Part shown: piece after piece, positions 1-12,240 of the stretch
Position numbering within the stretch: the stretch's first letter is position 1
Layout: each line of letters begins with the position of its first letter
Assembly: GCA_038503035.1 (NCBI GenBank)
Contig: JAVSML010020810.1
Coordinates: forward strand, 71,844 to 135,843
DNA: 64,000 nucleotides
DNA from: Crocodylus rhombifer
Taxonomy: Eukaryota; Chordata; Crocodylia; Crocodylidae
Direction: 5' to 3'
Notes under the pieces: generated by a model
Seen by the model: only the letters and a program-made list of their open reading frames with translations
The model's database searches: none
What the model was told of the DNA's origin: nothing
Made by a program: the position numbers and the translations under genes

Positions 1-48
1 TGAGGTCCCTTCTGACCCTAGCATCTATGAATCTATGAATCTATGAAA
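1..48 (+). mobile_element. CR1 LINE, last ~48 bp of 3' end
   Basis: The window opens inside the 3' terminus of a CR1 retrotransposon: a GGTCCCTTCTGACCCTAGCATC block followed by short tandem ATCTATGA units. The reverse complement of the CR1 end at about 47428 reads almost the same, so both belong to one subfamily. Nearly all of this copy lies outside the window. Confidence 0.85.
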
Positions 49-1289
49 CAAAGGGATACATAAGGAAGCACACAGTAATGTGACACAGGAGAGTTGGGCT
101 TGACACTGAGTCAATGATTTCTAAGGTCAACGGGATCCAGGCATCATGTAAAAAATATTACACACAAATTCCATGGGAGAAAGATGGATGTTCATGGACA
201 TGCATGATTCAGTTGACTGACCTCCGAGGAACATGTGCCTTGCTCATAGAGGACATTTTTCTGGAAAGTATTTAGAAATACAATCAGGTACTATACAAGT
301 TGGAAAAGAACACCTGAGAAGGAAGGTGATAAAAATGGGCACAATGATGAAAAACATTACCAAAAAGAACATTGTCGTGAATGAAGAAAAACCTCTTCTC
401 AGCTACCCGGTAGTCAGTTAATAGATATTCTACACTTATTCCATGCTTGGTCTAATGCAGTGTTGTCAGTGGAAAGGCAATGAAATCACAGAAGATGGAT
501 CCAAATTTAACTCCTCCTAGAATTCAGAGTGGTTCAGAGTTGAGGCAGGAGTGATCTCACAAAATTTCGCAAGTGAATGAAACATGAGGTAGCAAATAAA
601 ATGGTCACTATGAAGAATGGACAAAGGGAAGGACCTTGCCTGTACTGAAAGTGATTTTAAAGGACTTTATATGAAAAATAAGTGAAAAATGGTAACTTTA
701 CTTGTGACTTTTGGGAATATGCTTTTCACTAAATTGCACGACAGACTTAAAACAGGAAAACATACAATCAATAAGACAGACTCCAATTATGGTTCACTCT
801 GTAGAACTGTTTGTGACTTATGCCAAAAATTAGTCACAGTGATTCATCAATAGAAGACACCTATTAAATCTGTGTAAAGAGTGATCTTATTCTTCATTCA
901 AGATATGACTTTTCAGGTTCTTTAGGGATCCTGAAGTTAGGACATCTTTGAGGTATATACTATAAAACTATAGATTTATCGTTAAGAGGTTTATAAGTGA
1001 TTCTGCAACAGGGATCTTAAAACAAAATTGCCAACTACTTCATCTTGTGTAATCCTCACGATTATGGCTTATTAGGCAAAGCAACTTCATGAGTTTGGCT
1101 TATTAGGCAAAGCACTTTCTTCTCTAAACCATCATCACTGTTTGGCTATTACACTGAAATTAATCTTCCAATGCATCTTTTCCAAGCCTTAATCACCTTT
1201 CTTTTCAATAGAGATTGCAGCTGTATAGGCACTGAATCGATGTATATGAACAATAGGTAATACATATACCACATGTAAGTGCTGACAGG
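49..1289. other. Unique AT-rich DNA, no gene seen
   Basis: No convincing coding frame, RNA gene or repeat boundary was recognised. The short open frame at 233-421 has no recognisable domain and is probably chance. Confidence 0.5.
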
Positions 1290-1565
1290 AGGGATGGGGG
1301 GAGGGCACAACTCTGAGCCACTGTCTCCACTGCTGCTGGGCTTGGGTTGAGCCAGGCTGCAGCCTCACACTCCGCTGTTGGTGCAGAAATTGCACTGCCG
1401 CTACCACACTCACTGCTGCCAGGCCCTGGCTCTGGCTAAGCTACAGCCCCATGTCCCATGCCCCAGTGTTAGTGCAAAAATGTGTGTGGGGGGGACATGC
1501 TCCCCCATGCCTCCACCCCCAGCGTGTTGTCAATGGGCTGGTATCGGTGTCTATGTGCTGTAGAT
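1290..1565. repeat. GC-rich patch with imperfect tandem duplication
   Basis: A GC-rich island in AT-rich surroundings. Two segments roughly 95 bp apart (about 1342-1391 and 1440-1485) share a GAGCCAGGCTGCAGCC-like start and a GTTGGTGCAGAAAT-like end, which suggests an old duplication. Small frames on both strands look like a consequence of base composition. Confidence 0.35.
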
Positions 1566-1851
1566 TCACTGCTGCAGAGACAGGAATAAAGCATGACTAA
1601 AAGTATACTCTCTTTCTTCCCATCCCCCTTTGAAGATCTATTCATTTAAATAGTTTTAAAAGGATTTCTTCATGCTGAGGGCAAGTTTGCAGCTAGATTT
1701 TCTAATAATGTGGGAATCTGAGAGGAGGGAATAGTCAGCCTTGTTATTCAGCAGAAACAGAAGTAGGGATGGTATCCAGTATGCAGCAGATACTACTGCT
1801 TTACAAAGTAAGCACCAACTTATCAATTGGTGACAAAAAGCAGAGCTATTT
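1566..1851. other. Unique DNA, nothing recognised
   Basis: Spacer between the GC-rich patch and the CR1 element. No feature is supported. Confidence 0.4.
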
Positions 1852-2054
1852 TATAGAATCATAGAAAATTAGACTTGGAAGGGACTTCAAAAGGTCATCT
1901 AGTCCAACCCCCTTGCTCCAAACAGGACCATTCCCAGCTATATCATCCCAGCTAAGGCTTTGGCTACCCTGGTCTTAAAAACTGCTGAGGATGGAGATTC
2001 CACAACCCCTCAGGGTAACCCGTTCCTGTGCTTAACTATGGTCCAAGTGTGAAA

Positions 2055-2365
2055 GGGTGCATCTACATGAGCACTAAGGCTGCTCTGACACACTGGACTT
2101 CCAGAGCATCAGAGCAGACTCGTTAATCGAATCTGCTGGAGCATAGCAATTGCCACACTCGAGCAGCCTCCTGCATCTCATGTGTCAGCATCCCTGCACT
2201 TCAGAATGGCAGTGGGGGCATTTTATCCAAAGTTCGTTGAACAAGCTTTAGATAAAACTCCCCCAACTGCCACTTTGAGCAGGGGCACTGATCCAGGAAA
2301 TGCTGCAGCGCTTTATTTAGAGTGGCAAAGTGCTGCCCCACTCCGTTCCTTGAGCTCTTGTAAAA
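2055..2365. mobile_element. Unclassified insertion inside CR1
   Basis: About 310 bp of non-CR1 sequence interrupts the minus-strand CR1 between its GTTCCTGTGCTTAACTA part and its TTTCCTAATATAGAACTT part. It begins with GGGTGCATCTACATGAG, like the end of the MITE at 21227. It also holds a TTAATCGAATCTGCT segment that recurs near 23990. No clean terminal repeat or target duplication was found, so the class is unknown. Confidence 0.5.
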
Positions 2366-2465
2366 GTGCCTGAAGTCTTTCCTAATATAGAACTTAAACT
2401 TCACTTGCTGCAACTTTAGACCATTGATCCTTGTCTGTCATCTGCCACCACTGAGAACAGTGTGA

Positions 2466-2937
2466 GCACATCCCAACATTCAGGCAAGTGCACTTGCAGC
2501 AAAAAAATAGTAGTAGCACAAATTTATATGGCCACTTTTTGCTGCTGCACACACCCCTGAATGTGCACTTTGGTGTGGGGCGAAATGCCCTGCTTCAGTC
2601 AAACTGCGCTTTCCCTGCTTCTCCTGGCTCCCAGCACGCTGGAGGAGCCAGGGCAGAACTAAAGGAGGGGAGAAGTTCTGGCCATCAGTCCGAGTGCCTT
2701 CCTGGAGGGCTGATCCTCCATGTCTGCTGGCACACACTCCTGTTATGTGCACCATGCTGCTTTTTTTTTGTGGCTTTTTTGTTTTGTTTTGTTAACGGGA
2801 TTTTCCAGTAGCAAATATTGCTCCCATGCTGCAAATTTGCAGTGCAGGGCATGTGTTAATGTGCTGGGTGTGGGGGGGTGCAAAGGGGTTCACAGTGACA
2901 CAGACCTTATGGGCCTGCATGTCTGGATTCGGCCTGC
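2466..2937. mobile_element. Second unclassified insertion inside CR1
   Basis: About 470 bp separates the CR1 ACTGAGAACAG segment from its continuation CTCCTCTTTGAAACC. The insert is moderately GC-rich, has a T/G-rich stretch at 2761-2795, and carries no recognisable protein. The open frames on both strands look like chance. Confidence 0.45.
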
Positions 2938-3459
2938 AGCTCTCTCCTCTTTGAAACCAACCTTCAGGTAGTTGAAGACTGCTATTTAATCCCCGCTCAG
3001 TCTTCTCTTTTCCAGACTAAATAAGCCCAGATCCCTCAGCCTCTCCTCAGAAGTCGTACCCCAGCACCCTAACCATTTTCACTGCGCACCACTGGACTAT
3101 CTCCAATTTGTCCACATTGCTTCTGGAGTGGGGGCCCCAAAACTGGACACAGTACTCCAGATGTGGCCTCACCAGTGCTGAATGGAAGGGAATAATCACT
3201 TCCCTCACTCTGCTGGCAACCTCCTTACTAATACAGCCACATGTGCCGTTAGCCTCCTTTGCAGCAAGGGCACACTGTTAGCTCATATTCACCTTCTCCA
3301 TTGTAAGCCCCAGGTCCTTTTCTCCTGAGCTGCTACTTAGCCAGTCAGTCCCCAGCCTGTACCAGTATATCAGATTATTTCATCTTAAATGCAGGACTTT
3401 GCAGTTGTCCTTATTGAACCTCATGAGATTTCTTTTGGTCCAATCCTCCAGTTTGTCTG

Positions 3460-4930
3460 GGTCGCTTTGAATTCTAGATCTCCCCTCCAGTGTATCTGCT
3501 ACTTCACCCAGCTTGTTGTCATCTGCAGACTTGCTGAGGGTGCAAATTCTTCTAGATTGTTAATGAAGATATTAAACAAAACCAGCCCTAGGACTGACCC
3601 CTGGGGCACTCCACTTGAGGCCAGCTGCCAAGCAGACATCAAGCCACTGATAACTACCCTTTGAGCCTGACAATCCAGCCAGTTTTCTATCCATTTTCCA
3701 GTCCCTCCATCCAACCTATATCCCCTTAGCTTGCTTGTGATAATATTGTGAAAGCCCATAGCAAAAGCCTTGCTAAAGTCCAGGTATATCATATCCATCG
3801 GTCTCCTTGCATCCACATAGCCAGTCATCTCATCATAGGGGGCAATCAGGTTGGTCAGGCACATCCTGCCTTTAGTGAATCCATGCTGACTATTCCTAAT
3901 CAGCTTCTTCTTCTGCAAGTGCTTAGAAATGGATTTCTTGAGGACCTGTTCCATGATTTTTCTAGGGACTGAAGTGAGGCTGACAGATTTGTAGTTCATC
4001 AGATCTTTTTTCTTCCCTTTCTTAACTACATTTAACTACACTAAATTTGCCCTTTTTCAATTGTCTGGGCCCTCTCCTGATCATGAGTTTCCAAAAATAA
4101 TGGCCAGTGGCTCTGAAGTCACATCAGCCAATTCCCACCACACCCTCGCATGCATTGTGTTCGGCCCTATGGACTTGTACACATCCAGCTTTTCTAAATA
4201 GTCCCTAACCTGCTCTTTCACCACTGTTGGGTGCTCACCTCCTCCCTGAACTGTTCTGCCAGGTGCAGTAGTCTGGGAGTTGACTTAGCTGTGAAGACTG
4301 AGGTGAAAAAGGCATTGAGCACTTCAGCATTTTCTGTATCCTCTGTCACTAGGCTGCCTCCCCCATTCAATAAGGGACCCATACTTTCCCTGATTTTCCT
4401 CTTTTTACTGACATACTTGTAGAAGCCCTTTTTTTTAGGCTTCCTGACTTCATCCCTGCATGCCTAAGCAATATTCTTATACTCCTCCCTAGTAGTTTTT
4501 CCAAGTTTCCACTTCTTATAGACTTACTTTTTGTGATTTAGCTTACTGAAGAGTTCTCTGCTAAGCTAGGCTGGTCTTCTGCCATGCTTGTTAGTCTTCC
4601 TGCACATTGGGATAGTTTGTTCCTGCACTCAGTAAGGTTTCTTTAAAGTACAGCCAGCTCTCCTGGACTCCTCTCCCACTCAGACTGGCTTCCTAAGGCA
4701 TGATCGCCATGAGTTCCCAGAGTGAGTCAAAGTCTGCTTTTGAAATCCAGTGTCCATAATATGCTGCTCTTCTTCTTTCCTTTCCTCAGGATCCTGAACT
4801 CAATCATCTCATGGTCAATGCTGCCCAAGTTGCCATCCAGTTCTACATTCCTGACCAGTTCTTCCCTGTTTGTGAACAGCGGATCAGGAAGAGCAGACCA
4901 CCTTGTTTGCCTCTTCGGATTTGTGGGTCA
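3460..4930 (-). pseudogene. CR1 ORF2 endonuclease end and reverse transcriptase, broken
   Basis: ORF2 of CR1 encodes an apurinic-type endonuclease joined to a reverse transcriptase, which copies element RNA at the nicked target. The end of the endonuclease is seen near 4798-4836 as GNLGSIDHEMIEF, where the family normally has SDH. The transcriptase is open over 3499-3999: NYKSVSLTSV, then QHGFTKG, then motif A YLDFSKAF with its catalytic Asp, then motif B SSGVPQGSVLG. Motif C (FADD) is shifted out of this frame just after, near 3520-3545, by a small indel. The frame is also interrupted between endonuclease and transcriptase. Not functional. Confidence 0.85.
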
Positions 4931-5414
4931 CTGAAGTTCAACTACAGATATTGTTTCAAGCCAAACCTCAGGTGCTTCTCCACTAACAAAATAAGCCAAA
5001 CTCACCTGGTCACAACTGCACCACAGACCATCAGTTAAGCCAAGGGTGGGGCAGAATCTTATTTCATGATGTGCCCAAATAGCATATAGAGATGCCCAAA
5101 ATGTCACTGGGTATTTCTTAAGATTAATTTTAATAGTAAAAGAACAGATAAGTACATTAGCTACATAAATGAGAAAGTGGAAATGGCTCAAAGGATGACT
5201 AATAAAATACATTCTTTCACCTTCACGCTTATGAATCTAGCTTAAGGACTGAAAAATAATGCCATCTTAAACAGTGTCTTATGTGAAATGAGCTTTGAGT
5301 GAAATGATTCCAACTTCAGTGGACTTTATTTGGCCTTAGGCTTTTAGTTAATTTGATGAAACTTCCCTGTGAACATAGTTATATCCACATCCTGGTGTCT
5401 GATTGCATCATCCA

Positions 5415-5580
5415 ATTTCCTTAATAGGCTCTACTGATATAAATACTTTTCTAGGGCTGGAGCGATGCGGTTCTGATGAAGAATGCACTGCATTTGAAAG
5501 CTTGTCTAACTCTATCCCAACTGTGCAGTTGGTTCAATAAAAGATATCACCCACAAAAGTACTTTTATAGTCATTTAATT
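5415..5580 (+). repeat. Interspersed repeat, AAAGCTTG...AATAAAAGATATCACCC family
   Basis: The segment reads GATGAAGAATGCACTGC, then GAAAGCTTGTCTAACTC, then GTTGGTTCAATAAAAGATAT. Relatives occur at 12093-12240 and 44196-44300. I recognise the pattern as a common dispersed repeat of sauropsid genomes but cannot name its class. Confidence 0.55.
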
Positions 5581-6084
5581 CTGTTCACTAGAGGATCATA
5601 CAGATGTAACCAAATCAGTATAAAAGTTATATGTAGATCAACCCTTAAATGTTGGTGCTTGATTTAAAAAATGGAATGAGGAACTGATAAAGTCAATGTT
5701 TTTATCAGCTTATATTATAATTTAGATGCCATCAGTTTAAAAATGACTGTACTGTGTAACTGTGGTACAAACCAAGTGTTTCACACTACACTGCTGTCCT
5801 TCACTGGTTTATATGACCAAATATCACATTCAAGGCAGTAGAGATGATGGGAGTTGCCCTTATTTCACAGTGATAAACAATAATTCTCCATAGACAGCTT
5901 TCTCATAGCCCCATTGGAGCAAATGGCAGATCAAGTTTAAAACAGTGCTAAATACACCAGTTAAAAAAAAAGAAAACAAAGCAAGAGAGAGAAAATACAA
6001 AGGAAATACAGACTGGGATGGCCTGTTTTGTAGTATTACAATTTCCAGTATTTTCAGCACTGTGCAAGTGGTACTCAGCAATGA
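5581..6084. other. Unique DNA, no gene seen
   Basis: AT-rich sequence with no recognised gene or repeat. Confidence 0.4.
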
Positions 6085-6385
6085 AGCCTCATTCTAAACC
6101 TTTTTTGGCAAGCGTGCCACAAATAAACCGTGTACCCTCTGCAAGTGTCACTCTGATGCCCCTTCCGTGACCAATCTGCTGCTCTGCTTTCTGCTTCCTA
6201 CCCTGTGCTTCCCACCTGATATGCTGCTCTGCTTCCTTCCCTATCTGCCCTTTCTACTTCCTGTGCTATCTGCCACTGTGCTGCCTACCCCTTCCCTGAC
6301 TTGCTCCTTGCCACATGTGGAGATTGCCCATACCATTAGTGGAACTCCTGCCACAGTTTTTCCATACCTGTTATAAACCGCTGTC
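6085..6385. repeat. hAT-like non-autonomous fragment with C/T-rich core
   Basis: The left part contains CCTTTTTTGGCAAGCGTGCCAC, a style typical of hAT-derived MITE ends. It is followed by a pyrimidine-rich core with recurring CTGCTCTGCTTCC units (6175-6300). The far end is not clearly an inverted copy of the near end. Confidence 0.4.
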
Positions 6386-8999
6386 ATACACATCACCAAA
6401 AAAATGAGAGGTATATGAGGGAGGATTTTCCTTCTAACCAGTCTTTGTGGTTCAAATAAACACTAATCTGTTTTTTCACCAGAGGCATTCAGATCTGAAC
6501 CTGCATCCATTCAGTTTAGAAGGGAGATCAGACATGGGTAGTTAATTTCCATGGAGCAATATTAACCTGCTCAAATCTATTTTTAGCAACTGCATGATAA
6601 TATTCCAATAGTGCTTGTACACAAGATTCCCTGATAGTCTAACTGGCTGTTTGAAGTCAGTGGAGTTGAACTTACAACAATACAGGATATGGCTCAGTAA
6701 CCTCATTATGTGACTGATGCTATCACAATGCTCATTGTGTACTTCAGGTGAAATTAAAGAGTTTTTACAGAGGTTTCAGCTAACCTCCCACACTAAATGC
6801 TATAGTTGAGAATGCTGAAATAATCCTTCATTTCTTGAAGTGAAGGTAAAATCTAGATGGGAAGACTGTTAAACAAACACATTCTATCTAAATCTGAGAT
6901 TTATTTAGGAAAACAGCTTCTAAGAACTATTGTACATCAACTGCTGCAATAACATACCTGGCTCTTCAATCAATCTAGCATTTTGATCAGTTCTAGGATT
7001 TTCTAGCACTGGTTAAAAGTAGGTAGATAAAATAAATCATTTGCAAATACTACATTTAATAAAAATCACAGCTTTTGACTAGGTATGAGTTATTAGCCCT
7101 TTAATGGATCTGGATTTCTCTCTCATAAACACATAAGGAAGTGTGATCTCAGAGGTTATTTGCAGAAAACATGCAGCACAATGACTATGCTAGCAATGCT
7201 GAGCCTATTAGTTTTCTAAAGTGAATTTCTTTTTTTAACACTACATGAGCAGAATTTTAAAATGGTTGTCATTTCCACTTTAAAATGCAAAGATCTTCTT
7301 GCATTAAAACAATGTATGTTCTAAGTCATCCAAAGCTGCATTCATGAAATGTTCCAGCAGCGTCTTGTGATGACAACAGTGTATAATAATTTCTTCCCTG
7401 GTCTGACTTTCTTTAGTAACATTTAGACTTTGTTTTCACTTAGTTTCCTAAATTTGTTCTGACATGATTTATTTAAAAACAGTTAAGATGAAGAATTAAT
7501 AGTACATAAATAAGAATTCTAGCACCTGATACAGCTCTGATTTGCACAGCCATGTAAATCAGGAGGAAGTCCCCACTGACATCAAAGCAGCTATACTTTT
7601 GAAAAACTGGTATGAGATCAGAGTCTAGCCTTAAGTGTTTGTTTGAAAAGTCATGACACTAGGCCTAATTGTGCACTAATTGGAAAGCATCCCATATTCA
7701 TCAAAGTCATCTGGGACTTACATTAGTTTAACTGACTAAAAAATTGATCTCCAAAAGCTGTGATAAAATTTAAGGTGATGCTGAGCGACTCTCAGAAGGT
7801 TCAGTTTCATCTTAGCAAGGCTGAAACAATAATTTATCTGAACATCCAGAAACCCTCCAGCTCCTTCTTTCCAGTGTCAGGAATGGCCCAACTATTTCTT
7901 TTTGACACTGAGTTTAACATAATTCATATTTCCCCCTGTGCTTTTTCTTCCCCCAAAAAACTTTTTACTTTGCATACTCTGAAATGGCTGGCATCTGCTT
8001 AGGGATTCCTCAGGTCAGATGCATACACATGCACTGGCTTTCCTGATCGAATGATCTGAAGTCTGCAATAGGCCCAGTAGGGATAGTCATTTCAGTGGAC
8101 TTAAAAAAAAGCTAAATGGTGACCAATGGTCAGGCAGTGGGAGACATATGCTTGAAAGTTTAAGGTATGGGTCTTAGTAAATGTCTATGCACAGAAATTT
8201 AAATTTCTTCCCAAGTGACTCCTCCTATTCCTAATGTAAAGCCATTCTATTCAGATCACAACACATACAGTAACGAAAATACAAATTCTGGTTCAAACCA
8301 TCAGAGCTGACCACCCCATTCTTTTTGGAATCCCCCCCTTATCAAAGCTCAATACATCATCTCATGGAAGACTGAGTGGGTGATCATTTTGAGGCGTCTT
8401 TTAAAAGAGGCCTGCCAATATTTATCAGTATCTCCCAAAATGTTTGGAGGCTTTCCAACATGGATGCCAGCTCAATCGTGCTAACTAGCAACTCTTCTTC
8501 AGAACTTGGCAGCAATGTTACTAATGTGCAGCGGTGTGGAAGAAACATTAGTGAAATGTAATTCAGAAGAAGTGTAAATACTGTACTGCACTGTTTGTAA
8601 ACACACACCAACAGGTAGAGTATTTGGACTGGGAGTGCTGCTGAACTGACTTCACCTGGAAAATACTGTAGCTCATTAGGAAAGACATAGAAAAAAATAA
8701 CATTTGCTAGGCAGCAGAATCACCGGATAAAGCAAGAATGTACTTTTCAGACCAGAAGGCAAAATTCTGCCCTCAAAGCAGCCAATTTTATCAGTGATCT
8801 GCTAGATGCTGATCTGGGCCTGAGACCAGCTCAGGTTTCAAGCCTGTGCCAGCTGCAACAGGCTGAAAAGGATGTTTGAGAAACCATCCTCACCAGAGCA
8901 CAACAGAAATTCTGGACATGATCCATTTGCCCTCATCTTGTCTGTCAGCCAATTATTTTCTTAAATGACACTGAGCCCCCTACAATACTGTGGAAAGAA
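6386..8999. other. Long AT-rich stretch, no gene seen
   Basis: About 2.6 kb without a supported gene. Short frames at 7760-8002 and 8376-8611 have no recognisable domain. The segment around 7545-7640 resembles a very old amniote repeat with ACTGACATCAAAG-like words, but the match is weak. Confidence 0.45.
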
Positions 9000-10345
9000 G
9001 TCAGTTGGCTACAGGCAAATGTAGTGCTCATTTTTAAAAAAGGGAAGGAGGAGGATCTGGGGAATTATAGACCAGTCAGCCTGACCTTGATACCTGGAAA
9101 GATTATGGAGCAGGTTTTCAAGGAATCTATTCTGAAGCAGCTAGAGGAGAACAAATTGATCAAGATTAGCCAGCATAGATTCACCAAGAGCAATTCATGC
9201 CTGAAAAATCTGATTTTTTTCCAAAATAAGAAAGATGTAAGTGGGGGGAACAGTGATGTGAGATACCTTGACTTTAGCAAGGTTTTTGACACTGCCTCCC
9301 ATAACATTCTCATTAATGAGCTAAGGAAATACAGAAAAGACAAAAATACTGTAGGTGAATACCTAACTGGTTTGATCACTGCGCTCAACAAGTAGTCATC
9401 AATGGTTCAACGTCCAGTTGGGAGAAGGTATCAAGTGGAGGTCCCCAGGGGACATCCTGGGTCCAGTACTGTTTAATATTTTTTAGCAATGATTTGGACA
9501 GTGAGACTGAGTGCATGCTTAGCAAATTTTCAGATGACAGTAAGTTGAGTGTAGTTGCAGACACTGTTGACGATAAGGCTAGGAACCAGAATGTCCTGGA
9601 TAAACTGGAGAGATGGCCTGAAGTCAATCAGATGAAATTCAACAAATGAGAAGTGCAAAGTCCTACACTTGGGATAGAATAATTGCATGCGCAGATACTG
9701 ACTGGGGAATGAATGACTAGGAGGCAGTACTGCAGAAAAGGACCTGGGGGTTACAGTGGAACATAAGCGAAATACAAGCCAACAGTGTGCTAATGTTGTA
9801 TTAGCAGGAGTGTCACCTGCTAATCAAGTGAAGTGATTCTTCCACTCTGTTCAGCACTGGCAAGGCTTCATCTGGAGCACAGTGTCCAGTTTTGGGATCC
9901 ACACTTCAAGAAAGATATGTACAGGCTGGAAAAAATCCAACAGAGAGTGACTAAAATGAGCAGAGGCTAGGAAACAAGACTTATGAGGAAAGGCTGAAAG
10001 AACTAGGGTTATATAGTCTGGAGAAGAGAAGAATGAGGGGGGATTTAATAACAGTCTTTCAATACCTAAAAGACAATTGTAGAGAGATGAGCTAGACTAT
10101 TCCCTGTAGGACTCAAATCACAGTAGAGGAAATTTGGACTGGAGATTAGGATGAATTTTCATGAGAGTGGCTAAGGATTGGAACAGGCTACCCAGAGAGA
10201 CTGTGGAACCACCATCCCTAGAACATTTTCAATAGCAGGTTAGACAGAAACTTGACTTGGATGGCTTAGTCATGGAGATCCTAGCTTGAGCAAGGAGTTG
10301 GACTAGATGACTTCATGAAATCCCTTTGAGGCCAACTTTCCTATG
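9000..10345 (+). mobile_element. CR1 LINE, 5'-truncated
   Basis: A plus-strand CR1 copy runs from the start of the reverse transcriptase region (about 9000) through ORF2 to the 3' end. The end reads GGACTAGATGACTTCATG, then a degenerate TCCTATGAACCTGTAAG tail near 10345. The copy is full of frameshifts and stops. Confidence 0.85.
9020..9640 (+). pseudogene. CR1 reverse transcriptase fragment
   Basis: The open part (9024-9395) starts with the LIFKKG and NYRPVSLT region, continues through a degraded QHRFTKS segment, and reaches motif A as YLDFSKVFDTASHNIL with its catalytic Asp. Downstream in other frames are a damaged motif B (near 9440) and KFSDDSKLSVV near 9521-9555, where the usual FADD reads FSDD. 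At least two frameshifts separate these parts. It is a decayed relic of the CR1 polymerase. Confidence 0.85.
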
Positions 10346-11804
10346 AACCTGTAAGTGCTACAGAGCTGGCTATTCCAACACAGCACGCGTTGAAGAATGT
10401 CTTCTATGACCACAGAATTCCTCATTCTTTCTGTAGCCTATTTAGCAGAGAGGTAAAACATCCTCCATTGGCACAAGTCCAGATTTGTGGTTACCTCGAC
10501 ATTCCTCCCACTTTTGTTGACATCTGCCCTTGCCCAACCCCCTTTTCAATACATCATCTGTACAAAGGAGTATACAACATAGTAGCAGATCAGGCCTTTA
10601 TGTCTTTAACTATACCCCAGATTATACAAAAACATACAGCTTGTTGCACTGGAAAGGGCAAATTTGATGACAGCAAAAATATTTTCTGTCTGTTTCCTGG
10701 TCTTCTAATTACTGGGGGGAAATTGATTAGCCTAACAAATTATCTGAGTTTAAATTCTGTTGCTAGGCTATCTAACACCAAAAAAACACATATCCAATCA
10801 GCTTGAAGGATTACCAGCCATTTACTCCAGAATACAGGTAACAAGAACCAGAAACCTCATCTTAGTTTTAAACAATACAGGACTACAAACTGACTATCCA
10901 TTGTTCCTAATAACAATAGCAGTAGATTTAAAAAGGCTATTATTTACTCAGGTTTAATTTTTCTTGTGCCAAAGTTATGGCAATTATTTATATTAAAAAT
11001 AATTTCTCTCCTTTTAAAAAGGCTTTTGGAATTTATAGATGATAAATAAGAATTTCATCTATATAAGAAAAAATCCATTTAATTTTAAAGTAATTTTTCA
11101 TCAAAAATATGTTGAGAGAGAATAAAATCTCCTGGAGGTGATAACTGTTTGGAATTCAAAAGAACAGAGAGCTAGATCCATGCTGCAAGGAGGCATGGAT
11201 ACCCTTCCATGCACCTCTCTCTTCCAGATCCCAATGCCCCAGGAAGGTGAATGCCACTGGAAAGCTGGTAAGTTTTCTGAAACATCCCTCCCTCAGGATT
11301 TCTTATAAGAATTTGTAGAAAAATTAATAATTTTGGCAAGGGCTCCTTAGAAGACAGCCAGACACTAAGCATCTTTAAGTTGTTTTATCTGCATCTGGTC
11401 GCCAGCAGTGCCATCCCCTTCTGGTGCGACAAGTCCTTTCACAGAACCCTCCATGCTCCTTGGCAGGAGGAAGGTTATAGAAGCTGTCCAACACTACTCT
11501 TCCCTTTGGCAGATGTTCTCCTACCCGGGCCCTGTGCCAGAGTATTAATACTGGTTTCTGTCATCATGTGGCCAAGCTGAATGTAGCCCCTCATCTAATC
11601 TGTTTGAGCAAACGACATCCAACCTTGGAAACTCATTTATCCTCCCCCGTTTGTATCTATTAACAAGCCATCTGAATTAAGAGCTGTGTAATATGACTGA
11701 CTCTCAACTCAGTTCAGGAGAAGCAACAGTTCAGGCACTATAGCACTGTCACTATAGCACTTTCCAGTGGTTACCTCTGGGCTCCCACCTGCTCAGCATC
11801 TAGG
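10346..11804. other. Unique DNA, no gene seen
   Basis: Open frames at 10390-10806 and 11172-11580 were examined. None has a recognisable domain, and they overlap frames on the other strand. No repeat boundary was found. Confidence 0.45.
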
Positions 11805-12000
11805 TCAGTAGTTCTCAAATCTTTTAGACTCCAGGCACCCTGGGCTAAACACTAGGCACCCCTCAGCAAATGCCAGCTCTTAGTTTTCACTTTTTTGATA
11901 ATGGAAATATAATAGAGCAAGACTTCTGTTGCAAAAAAGGGTTTTCACACTATGGATTTCTATTTGAAATTTCTGGGTTTATCTTGTGAATCACATGTAG
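11805..12000. repeat. hAT-type non-autonomous element fragment
   Basis: The segment starts with CAGTAGTTCTCAAATCTTTTAG and continues CTCCAGGCACCC. The CAGTGGTTCTCAAAC-type start is characteristic of hAT-derived MITEs in amniotes. The other terminus is not clear. Confidence 0.55.
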
Positions 12001-12092
12001 GTGTGCAAATAGGGAGTGAGAAAAGACAAAGATAACAAAAACTAGAAATCTGAATATGACTGTAAAGAGAGGAGGATATTAAAGCGAAAAGC

Positions 12093-12240
12093 AAGGATTT
12101 CTTAGGATGATAACTTTTAGTGGACCAACTGCATAGCAGGGATAGCGTTAGACAATAAGCTTTCCAATGCAGTGCATTCTACATCAGGTCTCTATGAAAG
12201 ATACCTAGTCCAACAGAAGATATCACCCTAAGAAATCCTT
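12093..12240. repeat. Fold-back element with ~36-bp inverted arms
   Basis: The left arm begins AAGGATTTCTTAGGATGATA and the right arm ends TATCACCCTAAGAAATCCTT, a near-perfect inverted pair, each continuing inwards into GTGGACCAAC-like and AGTCCAACAG-like words. The arms enclose about 75 bp containing AATAAGCTTTCC. It is related to 5415-5580 and 44196-44300. Confidence 0.7.

Larger units (their letters stand above)
1852..4950 (-). mobile_element. CR1 LINE (older subfamily), interrupted
   Basis: The left edge is the reverse complement of a CR1 3' end: an ATAGAATCATAG repeat, then a TTGGAAGGGACTTC block. To the right follow the CR1 3' untranslated part and end of ORF2 (to about 3460), reverse transcriptase (about 3460-4000) and the end of the endonuclease (about 4760-4930). 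The body is split by insertions at about 2055-2365 and 2466-2937; CR1 sequence resumes between and after them. The copy is 5'-truncated near 4.95 kb. Its divergence and broken frames make it older than the CR1 nested at 47.4 kb. Confidence 0.85.
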
